From the NCBI RefSeq assembly GCF_036038375.1, contig NZ_CP107935.1:1364001-1428000 (forward strand): DNA of 64,000 nt. Reading direction: 5' to 3'. This document shows positions 9,858 through 19,780 of the stretch, in pieces; the first letter of the stretch is position 1; each line of letters begins with the position of its first letter. The translations under genes were made by a program, and so were the position numbers. The notes under the pieces were generated by a model. The model searched no databases, was not told where the DNA came from, and saw only the letters and a list, made by a program, of their open reading frames with translations. The DNA is from Streptomyces sp. NBC_00414. GTDB taxonomy: Bacteria; Actinomycetota; Actinomycetes; Streptomycetales; Streptomycetaceae.

Positions 9858-11945
9858 TCAGACCCGCCGGGCCACGTTGAGCAGGTACTCCTTGCGGTTG
9901 AGCGGGTTGTGATCGGTGCGCGGCCGCTCCGGGACCGGACCGCGGCCGACCGGCGCGTAGTGGTCGAAGGCGGCCTCCAGTTCACCCTCGCCGCGGGTCA
10001 GCCCCGGCAGCTGCCGCTCCAGTGCGTGAACGTGCGCCGCGGGGACCGACCACTCCAGCACGCACGTCCCGCCCCGGGTCTCCGTCACCCGCGGCACGGC
10101 CCGCAGCCCGGCGAGGACCGGCAGGAGCGCGCCCAGCGTGTCCGCGGGGGCTTCGAGTCGGATGCGGTGCATCGGCTCGTACACCTGGGTGCCGGCCCGG
10201 CGCAGGGCGTCCATGAGGACGAGCGGGGTGAGGCCGCGGAAGTCCGCGCCGGTGCTCGACATGCTCTTGTCGAAGCCCTGGTGCGCGTGGCTCTGCCGGG
10301 GCGAGTAGCCGGACCGCGTCATCGTGACCGTGCAGTCGGTGACCTGCCAGCCGTGGATCCCCTGGCCCAGCACCGCCTTCACGGTGTCCTCGACGGCCTT
10401 GAAGAAGGCGTACGGCATCCCGCCCAGCTCGACCTCCAGCCGGAACTTGACGCCTAAGCCGACCGGCGCCGGGTCGACGCGCAGTCCGACCGTGGCGAGG
10501 AACGGGTTGGCGTCCTCGCCGTTGCACTCGACCGCCTCCCCGCTGCCGACCGGACGCTCCACGCAGATCGTCGTCGTCTCGCGGAAGCCCACGTCGAGGC
10601 CGAACTCGTCGGCCAGGGTCGCCTGGACGACCTCCTTCTGCACCTCGCCGTAGAGGGACACGGAGATCTCCTGCCGGGTCTCGTCATGGCGCAGGTCGAT
10701 CAGCGGGTCCTGCTCGGCGAGTTGGGTGAGGGCGGTGTGCAGGGCGCCCTTGTCGGCGGGCCGGCACGGGACGACGACCGTTTCGAGCGTGGGCGGGGAG
10801 AAGTAGTGCCGCCCCGCCGGCTCCGCGGGCCCCACCGACCCCGCCGACCCGACCGGCTCCCCCGTCCGCTCGCCGGACCGCTCACCCGGCACCCCGATGG
10901 TGTCGCCGATCCGGATGCCGGCGAGTCCCCGGAGGGTGCCGATCCGCCCGGCGGACACGGACGTCTCCCGCCTGGCCGCGCCCCGCTCGAAGACGCTGAT
11001 CCCGGTGACCTTTCCCTGTCGGCGGACACCGCCACCGCCTCCACCACCGCCTGTGAAATCGCCGCCACCGTCGCCGAACGTCAGCGCGTCACGGACCCGC
11101 ACGGTCCCCGAGAACATCCGCACGTACGCGATCTTCTCCCCCGCGGGCCCCCGCTCGACCTTGAAGACGGTTCCGGACACCGGGCCGTCGGCCCGGCCTC
11201 CGGCGGCCGGCAGCAGTTCCCTGATGCCGGAGATCAGGGCGTCCACGCCCGCGCCCGTCATGGCGGAGCCGAAGAACACCGGATGGACCCGCGCCCGCCC
11301 GGTCTGTTCTGCGAGCGCCGCGCCGAGTCGGCCGAAGGGGACCGTGCCGTCCGCCACGTACGAGGCGAGGAGTTCGTCGTCGTGCGCCGAGAGGACGTCG
11401 AGCATGCCGGTCGCGCCGGAGCCGGACCCCGTGTGCGGGATCGTCCGGGCGTCGCGCGTACCCAGGCCGTCGACCAGGGCCATCGGCACGATCGCCGGAG
11501 TGAGCCGTTCGGAGACGCTCCGCAGCACGCGGTCCGTGTCGGCGCCACGGCGGTCGATCTTGTTGACGAAGATCAGGGTCGGGATGCGCAGCCGTCGCAG
11601 TGTCCGCATGAGGACGCGGGTCTGCGCCTGGACGCCCTCCACGGCCGAGACCACGAGCACCGCGCCGTCGAGCACGCCCAGTACCCGCTCCACCTCGGCG
11701 ATGAAGTCCGGGTGGCCGGGGGTGTCGATGAGATCGACCGTGACGTCGTCGATCTCGAAGGAGACGACGGCCGACTTGATGGTGATACCGCGCTGTCGTT
11801 CCAGCGCGAGGGAGTCGGTCTGTGTGCTGCCGTCGTCGACGCTGCCGATCTCGTCGATGATCCCGACGGTGTGCAGCAGCCGCTCGGTCAGGCTGGTCTT
11901 ACCGGCGTCGACGTGGGCCAGAATGCCCAGGTTCAGTGCGTGCAC
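9858..11945 (-). CDS. TetM/OtrA-type ribosomal protection protein (EF-G-like GTPase)
   Basis: The 695-residue product is an elongation factor G paralogue of the tetracycline ribosomal protection class. GTPase motifs are AHVDAGKTS (10-18), RGITIK (52-57), DTPGH (74-78) and NKID (128-131). The C-terminal part carries FDHYAPV and the ending PLNRKEYLLNVARRV, typical of the OtrA/TetM group rather than of true EF-G. It would bind the ribosome and dislodge tetracycline. Two low-complexity insertions, a poly-glycine run near residue 305 and a serine/glycine/proline/glutamate run near 360, interrupt domain II and look like lineage-specific expansions. The start is the GTG at 11945, with AAAGGA about 11 bases upstream. 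No biosynthetic genes are adjacent, so true drug specificity is unknown. Confidence 0.85.
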   Translation of the reverse strand: MHALNLGILAHVDAGKTSLTERLLHTVGIIDEIGSVDDGSTQTDSLALERQRGITIKSAVVSFEIDDVTVDLIDTPGHPDFIAEVERVLGVLDGAVLVVSAVEGVQAQTRVLMRTLRRLRIPTLIFVNKIDRRGADTDRVLRSVSERLTPAIVPMALVDGLGTRDARTIPHTGSGSGATGMLDVLSAHDDELLASYVADGTVPFGRLGAALAEQTGRARVHPVFFGSAMTGAGVDALISGIRELLPAAGGRADGPVSGTVFKVERGPAGEKIAYVRMFSGTVRVRDALTFGDGGGDFTGGGGGGGGVRRQGKVTGISVFERGAARRETSVSAGRIGTLRGLAGIRIGDTIGVPGERSGERTGEPVGSAGSVGPAEPAGRHYFSPPTLETVVVPCRPADKGALHTALTQLAEQDPLIDLRHDETRQEISVSLYGEVQKEVVQATLADEFGLDVGFRETTTICVERPVGSGEAVECNGEDANPFLATVGLRVDPAPVGLGVKFRLEVELGGMPYAFFKAVEDTVKAVLGQGIHGWQVTDCTVTMTRSGYSPRQSHAHQGFDKSMSSTGADFRGLTPLVLMDALRRAGTQVYEPMHRIRLEAPADTLGALLPVLAGLRAVPRVTETRGGTCVLEWSVPAAHVHALERQLPGLTRGEGELEAAFDHYAPVGRGPVPERPRTDHNPLNRKEYLLNVARRV

Positions 11946-12009
11946 CGCGTGTCATGTCCTTTGGAGTGAGGGGGATTCCTTCCTGGGCGGACATGAACGA
12001 TGCGCGCAT
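11899..12009 (-). CDS. Possible translated leader ORF upstream of the ribosomal protection gene
   Basis: A 36-codon ORF starts at the ATG at 12007-12009, behind a strong ribosome-binding site AAGGAG (12015-12020) with a 5-base spacer, which is better than that of the downstream gene. It reads MRASFMSAQEGIPLTPKDM and ends in GPRRRR. It overlaps the first 47 bases of the ribosomal protection gene in another frame. tet(M) genes are known to be controlled by a translated leader, so this could be an attenuation or coupling peptide. Its translation is inferred. Confidence 0.45.
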   Translation of the reverse strand: MRASFMSAQEGIPLTPKDMTRGARTEPGHSGPRRRR

Positions 12010-12216
12010 TGCTGCTCCTTGGTCCCGGACGACGACAGTGCCTTGCGGCTGATCCCCCGCAGTGCAGCAGGCGCCCGCACCCGGCCGCAACGGATTAACG
12101 CTCAACAAAGGCCTGTCACGGCACTCGCCCCTCCAGGAACACGGTCCTAGAGTGACGCCCATCACGTCCGGTGGCTGATTTCCCACGCACCCTCGCACGG
12201 TTCCCTGGGAGGGCAC

Positions 12217-12713
12217 ATGACCCGAATCTCGGTGACGGTGGACGGCACGAAGTACGAGGACGAGGTCGAACCCCGTCTTCTGCTGGTCCACTACCTGCGT
12301 GACCGGCTGGGCCTGACCGGCACGCCCGTCGGCTGCGACACCTCCAACTGCGGGGCCTGCACGGTCGACCTGGACGGAGTGACCGCCAAGAGCTGCTCGG
12401 TGCTCGCCGTCCAGGCAGACGGGAGCGAAGTGACCACCGTCCAGGGGCTCGCGGCGAACGGGGAGTGGCACCCCCTCCAGAAGGCGTTCCACGAGCGGCA
12501 CGCCCTGCAGTGCGGATACTGCACCCCCGGGATGATCATGGCCGCGCGCGACCTCCTCAAGGAGAACCCGCGGCCGAGCGCCGACGAGGTGCGCCACGCC
12601 CTGGAGGGCAACCTCTGCCGGTGCACCGGCTACCAGAACATCGTGCGCGCGGTGCTCGCCGCCTCCGGAGCCGCCGCGGAGGCCGCCGAACCCTCCACCG
12701 AGGAGGTGGCGAC

Positions 12714-12717
<4 letters not shown>
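12217..12717 (+). CDS. Molybdenum hydroxylase 2Fe-2S subunit (CoxS/XdhC-type small subunit)
   Basis: The 166-residue product has the two [2Fe-2S] clusters of the xanthine dehydrogenase/CO dehydrogenase small subunit. The plant-ferredoxin-type cluster uses C40, C45, C48 and C60 (GCDTSNCGACTV), and the second uses C99, C102, C134 and C136 (CGYCTPG and CRCTGYQ). It would pass electrons from the molybdenum site to FAD. The ATG at 12217 follows GGGAGG with a short spacer. It is the first gene of a six-gene operon in which every junction overlaps. A TAGAGT -10-like element lies at 12148-12153. Confidence 0.93.
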
Positions 12718-15121
<2,404 letters not shown>

Positions 15122-15125
<4 letters not shown>

Positions 15126-15982
15126 TTCCTCCGGCATTCGAGTACACGCGGCCCACGAGCGTCGAAGACGCCGTACGCACGCTCGCCGACGCGGGCGAGG
15201 ACGCGAAGGTCCTCGCCGGCGGACAGAGCCTGCTGCCGCTCCTGCGGCTACGGCTCGCCTTCCCCGAGCTGGTCGTCGACGTGGGCCGGATCCCCGGACT
15301 GCGCGGGGTCCGCGAGGAGGACGGCACGCTGGTCATCGGCGCGCTGACCACCCACCACGACGTCATCGCCGACCCGCTGGTACGCCGTCACGCGGGCCTC
15401 CTGGCCGCGGCGGCGGCGACGGTCGCCGACCCCGCCATACGCCATCGGGGCACCCTCGGCGGCTCGCTCGCCCACGCCGATCCGGGCGGCGACCTGCCCG
15501 CGGTGGCGCTCGCGCTGGACGCGGAACTGGTCACGGCGGGTCCGGAAGGCCAACGGGTCGTCCCCGCCCGGGAGTTCTTCGTCGACTTCCTCCAGACCGC
15601 GCTGCGTCCCGACGAGTTGCTGGTGGCGGTGCGGGTCCCGAAGACCGACGAGTCCGACGGATGGGGCTTCCACTACGAGAAGTTCAGCCGGGTGGCGCAG
15701 GCCTGGGCCATGGTCGGGGTCGCGGCGCTCGTGCGGCGCGAGGACGGGCACATCGCGGAGGCACGGATCGGACTCACCAACATGGGGTCCACTCCCCTGC
15801 GGGCCACCGCGACCGAGGAGGCGTTGGCGGGCGTGGGCGCGGACGGGGTGGCCCGGGCCGCGCAGTCGGCGGCGGACGGGACGCGGCCGGCCTCCGATCC
15901 CGCGGCCTCCGCCGAGTACCGGGCGCATCTGGCACGGGTGCTCACACGGCGCTCGGTGCTGACCGCCGCGGGGATGGGGTGA
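15122..15982 (+). CDS. FAD-binding medium subunit (CoxM-like)
   Basis: The 286-residue product is the flavin subunit of the molybdenum hydroxylase. It opens with FEYTRPTSVEDAVRTL, has the FAD loop LAGGQSLLPLLRLRLA and the second FAD motif ADPAIRHRGTLGGSLAHADPGGD, read in part, and a C-terminal CO_deh_flav_C region. It would transfer electrons from the Fe-S clusters to NAD, oxygen or quinone. The ATG at 15122 overlaps the preceding stop. Confidence 0.92.
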
Positions 15983-16935
15983 GGCCGATCGCACCCGAGG
16001 ACGGGACCGGCACGCCGGCCGGGACGCAGGACTATTCGGCCGGCGGCGGGCCCGCCTGGCCCACCGGGCCCGACGACGTGCGGGACCGGCTCGAACAGAG
16101 CGGGTATCTCGTCGACGACGGGTTGGCGGTCGCCTGTTTCCTGGCCCTGCGGCTGCGCCGGCCGATCTTCTGCGAGGGCGACGCGGGCGTGGGGAAGACC
16201 GCGCTCGCGTCGGCCCTCGCCACCGCGCTCGACACTCCGCTGATCCGCCTCCAGTGCTACGAGGGCATCGACGCCTCGCAGGCTTTGTACGACTGGGACT
16301 TCCCGCGCCAGCTGCTGCATCTGCGGGCGGCCGAGGCGGCCGGTGTCACCGACGCGGACCGGCTGGAGGACGAGCTGTACGGGCGGCGGTTCCTGGTCGC
16401 CCGGCCGCTGTTGCGGGCGTTGGAGACCCGGTCGTGCGTCCTGCTCGTCGACGAGATCGACCGAGCCGACGACGAGTTCGAGGCCTTCCTCCTTGAGCTG
16501 CTGTCCGAGTACACGGTGACGATCCCCGAACTCGGCACCCTGCGCGCCGAGTCGCCGCCCGTCGTGGTGCTCACCTCCAACCGGACCCGTGAGGTGCACG
16601 ACGCGCTGAAGCGGCGCTGTCTCTACCACTGGTTCGACCACCCCGGCTTCGCGCGCGAACTCGCCATCGTAAGACGGCGGTTGCCGGGTGCCTCGGCACG
16701 TCTCGCCGAGCAGGTGACCGCCCTGGCGCAGGCGCTGCGGGCGCAGGATCTGGTGAAGCCCCCGGGGGTCGCGGAGACCATCGACTGGGCGGAGGCGATG
16801 GCCGCGCTGGGCGCCACCGAGGTCGACGCGGAGCTGGCGGTGGCCACGCTGGGGTCGGTGCTGAAGTACCGGGAGGATCTGGAGCGGGCCCGTGGACTCG
16901 ACCTGACGGCGGTGCTCTCGGTGCGCGGGGCATGA
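15979..16935 (+). CDS. MoxR-family AAA ATPase (CoxD-like)
   Basis: The 318-residue product is a MoxR-type AAA+ ATPase with Walker A GDAGVGKTA (67-75) and Walker B LLVDEIDRAD (155-164). MoxR proteins work with VWA-domain partners as chaperones for metal-enzyme maturation. CoxD in carboxydotrophs helps build the active site of the molybdenum subunit. The GTG at 15979 overlaps the FAD-subunit stop (GTGA). The partner VWA gene follows directly with an ATGA overlap. Confidence 0.88.
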   Translation: MRPIAPEDGTGTPAGTQDYSAGGGPAWPTGPDDVRDRLEQSGYLVDDGLAVACFLALRLRRPIFCEGDAGVGKTALASALATALDTPLIRLQCYEGIDASQALYDWDFPRQLLHLRAAEAAGVTDADRLEDELYGRRFLVARPLLRALETRSCVLLVDEIDRADDEFEAFLLELLSEYTVTIPELGTLRAESPPVVVLTSNRTREVHDALKRRCLYHWFDHPGFARELAIVRRRLPGASARLAEQVTALAQALRAQDLVKPPGVAETIDWAEAMAALGATEVDAELAVATLGSVLKYREDLERARGLDLTAVLSVRGA

Positions 16936-18104
16936 GCGCGCGGGGCATGCGTTCGCGAGGAGCGGCCGACACGCCCGCCGTGGCAGGTGTGGACGCGCCC
17001 GCCGTGCTGGTCGGTTTCGCCCGTGCCCTGCGCGCCGCCGGGGTCGACGCGGGACCCGACCGCGTACAGGCCCTGATCCGCGCCCTCGATGTGCTGCGGC
17101 CCGGGGTGCGGTCCGACGTGTACTGGGCGGGGCGGCTCACCCTGTGCGGGAGCCGGGACGATCTGGAGCGTTACGACCGGGTGTTCGCCGCGTACTTCGG
17201 GGGCGCGGAGCCCGGGGGCAGGGCGGTGCGCGGCGCTCCCGCCACCCGGCTGCGGGTGGCCGTCCGGGACGCGGGGTCCGCGCCCCGCACCGGGGGCGGG
17301 GGCGAGCGGGACGCCGTGCCCGCGGCGGTGCTCGCGAGTTCGGCCGAGGTGCTGCGGCACCGGGACTTCGCGGGGCTCACCGAGGCGGAGCGGGGTCAAC
17401 TGCGGCGGCTGCTGGCCGTGTTCGCGCTGCGCGGCGAGCCCCGGCGGACCGCGCGACTGCGGCCGGCCAGGCGCGGGGTCGTCGATCCCCGGCGCACCGT
17501 GCGGGAGGTGCTGCGGCGGGGCGGGGAGCCCGCGCCGCCGCTGCGCAGGGCCCGGGCCGAGCGGCCACGGCGGGTGGTGCTGCTGGTGGACGTGAGCGGT
17601 TCGATGGCGGCGTACGCGGACGCGCTGCTGCGGTTCGCGCACACCGCCGCACACGGCGGCCGGGTGCGCACGGAGGTGTTCACCATCGGTACGCGGCTGA
17701 CGAGAGTGACCCGTGAGCTGGCGCACCGCGATCCCGACACCGCGCTGGCGGCGGTCGCCGCCGCCGTGCCCGACTGGCGCGGCGGCACCCGGCTGGGTGA
17801 GCTGCTGCGTGCCTTCCTCGACCGGTGGGGGCAGCGCGGCATGGCACGCGGCGCGGTGGTCGTCGTGCTCTCCGACGGCTGGGAGCGTGGCGATCCGGAA
17901 CCCCTCGCCGCCCAGATGCGACGCTTGCACCGGCTGGCGCACCGGGTGATCTGGGCCAATCCGCGCAAGGCCCGCCCGGGTTACGCGCCCCTGGCCGCCG
18001 GTATGGCGGCGGCACTGCCGAGCGTTGACGCGTTCGTCGAGGGCCACAGTCTGGCCGCGCTGGAACGTCTGGCCGCGGTGGTGAGAGGAGCGGACGATGC
18101 GTGA
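16932..18104 (+). CDS. VWA-domain protein (CoxE-like)
   Basis: The 390-residue product ends in a von Willebrand A domain with the MIDAS motif DVSGSM (about residues 218-223), preceded by an arginine-rich region. A further aspartate-rich strand occurs at VVVVLSDGWERGD. It is the expected partner of the MoxR ATPase upstream and probably acts as a co-chaperone in maturation of the molybdenum hydroxylase. The ATG at 16932 overlaps the ATPase stop, and its own 3' end overlaps the next gene by 8 bases. Confidence 0.88.
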   Translation: MSARGMRSRGAADTPAVAGVDAPAVLVGFARALRAAGVDAGPDRVQALIRALDVLRPGVRSDVYWAGRLTLCGSRDDLERYDRVFAAYFGGAEPGGRAVRGAPATRLRVAVRDAGSAPRTGGGGERDAVPAAVLASSAEVLRHRDFAGLTEAERGQLRRLLAVFALRGEPRRTARLRPARRGVVDPRRTVREVLRRGGEPAPPLRRARAERPRRVVLLVDVSGSMAAYADALLRFAHTAAHGGRVRTEVFTIGTRLTRVTRELAHRDPDTALAAVAAAVPDWRGGTRLGELLRAFLDRWGQRGMARGAVVVVLSDGWERGDPEPLAAQMRRLHRLAHRVIWANPRKARPGYAPLAAGMAAALPSVDAFVEGHSLAALERLAAVVRGADDA

Positions 18105-19200
18105 GATCCTCCCGGCGCTCGGCCGGTGGTACGCGGAGGGCTCCCCCTTCGGACTCGCCACCGTCGTCGCCGTCAGCCGGAGCGCGCCCCGGGACCCCGG
18201 CGCCTCCATGGCCGTCGGGCCCGATGACGAGGTCGTGGGCAGTGTCTCGGGCGGCTGTGTCGAGGGCGCGGTCTTCGAGCTGGCCCAGGAGGTCGTCGGG
18301 TCGGGCGAGGCCCGGCTTGAGACCTTCGGGTACAGCGACGAGGACGCGTTCGCCGTGGGCCTGACCTGCGGCGGGGAGATCACCCTCCTCGTACGGCCCG
18401 TGACGGCCGCCCTCGATCCGTCCTTCGGGGCGGTCGCGGAGTCGGTGGCCGCGGGCCGCCCGGTGACCGTGGCGACGGTGCTCGACGGCCCGGCGGAGCG
18501 CGGCGCGACCCTCGCCGTCTGGGCGGACGAGGTGTCCGGCACGCTCGGCACGACAGGCCTGGACGTGGCCGTGACCGCCGACGCGCGGGGCGAACTCGCC
18601 CTGGGTGCCACCGGCCGTCGGCACTACGGACCGCACGGGGAACGGCGCGAGGACGCGGTGACGGTCTTCCTGCACTCCTTCGCTCCCCCGCCGCGCATGC
18701 TGGTCTTCGGGGCGATCGACTACGCGGCGGCGGTGGCCCGCATCGGCGCGTTCCTCGGCTACCGGGTCACGGTGTGCGACGCGCGGCCCGTCTTCGCCAC
18801 CCCGAAGCGCTTCCCGCGCGACGTCGAGGTCGTCGTCGAGTGGCCGCACCGCTTCCTTCAGGGGACGGACACCGACGAGCGCACGGTGATCTGCGTCCTC
18901 ACCCACGACCCCAAGTTCGACGTGCCGCTCCTGGAGGAGGCGCTGCGCCGCCCGGCCGCGTACATCGGGGCGATGGGCAGCAGGCGTACGCACGACGACC
19001 GGATGAAACGGCTGCGGGACGGCGGGCTCGACGAGGCCGAACTGGCCCGGCTGCGCTCGCCGGTCGGCCTCGACCTCGGGGCGCGTACGCCCGAGGAGGT
19101 CGCGGTGTCCGTCGCCGCGGAGATCGTCGCGCTGCGCTGGGGCGGCAGCGGCGCCCCGCTGGCGGCGACGGACGGGGAGATCCACCCTCGCCGGCCGTGA
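18097..19200 (+). CDS. XdhC/CoxF-family molybdenum enzyme maturation protein
   Basis: The 367-residue product has the XdhC layout: an N-terminal CoxI-type domain containing SVSGGCVEGAVFE and LTCGGEI, and a C-terminal Rossmann-type domain with RMLVFGAIDYAAAVARIGAFLGYRV, read in part, and the motif AYIGAMGSRRTHDDR. XdhC proteins bind molybdenum cofactor and insert the sulfurated form into xanthine dehydrogenase-type enzymes. It closes the operon and overlaps the VWA gene by 8 bases. Confidence 0.9.
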   Translation: MREILPALGRWYAEGSPFGLATVVAVSRSAPRDPGASMAVGPDDEVVGSVSGGCVEGAVFELAQEVVGSGEARLETFGYSDEDAFAVGLTCGGEITLLVRPVTAALDPSFGAVAESVAAGRPVTVATVLDGPAERGATLAVWADEVSGTLGTTGLDVAVTADARGELALGATGRRHYGPHGERREDAVTVFLHSFAPPPRMLVFGAIDYAAAVARIGAFLGYRVTVCDARPVFATPKRFPRDVEVVVEWPHRFLQGTDTDERTVICVLTHDPKFDVPLLEEALRRPAAYIGAMGSRRTHDDRMKRLRDGGLDEAELARLRSPVGLDLGARTPEEVAVSVAAEIVALRWGGSGAPLAATDGEIHPRRP

Positions 19201-19216
19201 CGGCTCCTGCCAGGTT

Positions 19217-19720
19217 CTAGGTGCGCGGCGGCAGGCGGTGCAGTCGGACGTCGTCGAGCCCGCCGTCCTTCACCGTCGCGGTCATGTACGTGCAGTGCGG
19301 CCGGCGTCGGCGGTCGGTGGGCGAGCCCGGGTTGAGCAGCCGCAGTCCGGTGGCGGCCGTGGTGTCCCAGGGGATGTGGCTGTGGCCGAAGACCAGTACG
19401 TCGAGGTCGGGGAAGCGCTCCGCGCACCGGCGTTCGCGGCCCTGGGCGCCGCCGGTCTCGTGGACGACCCCGAGGCGCAGGCCGTCGAGTTCGGCGCGGG
19501 CGATCTCGGGGAGGCGGGCCCGCAGCTCGGGGCCGTCGTTGTTGCCGTACACGCCGATGAACCGGCGCGAGCGGCTTTCGAGGAGGTCGAGGGTCGCGGT
19601 GTCCACCCAGTCACCGGCGTGGATCACGACGTCGGCGCGCGGGAGTTCGGCGAGGAGTCGCGCGGGCAGTTCCCTGGCGCGCTTGGGGAGGTGGGTGTCG
19701 GACATGAGCAGGAGGCGCAT
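19217..19720 (-). CDS. YfcE/MJ0936-type metallophosphoesterase
   Basis: The 167-residue product has the calcineurin-like phosphoesterase motifs of the small phosphodiesterase group: SDTH near the start, HAGDW, YGNNDG, VHETG and GHSHIP, then LNPGS. These residues bind the two metals in the active site. It is cytoplasmic, with no signal peptide. It lies 60 bases downstream of the SpoIIE-type phosphatase gene on the same strand and may be co-transcribed. Its substrate cannot be read from the sequence. Confidence 0.88.
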   Translation of the reverse strand: MRLLLMSDTHLPKRARELPARLLAELPRADVVIHAGDWVDTATLDLLESRSRRFIGVYGNNDGPELRARLPEIARAELDGLRLGVVHETGGAQGRERRCAERFPDLDVLVFGHSHIPWDTTAATGLRLLNPGSPTDRRRRPHCTYMTATVKDGGLDDVRLHRLPPRT

Positions 19721-19780
19721 AGAGGTGAGTCTCCTCGCTCGGTCTCATCGCCGGGTCTCTTCGCCGCCCGGTCTCTTCGC

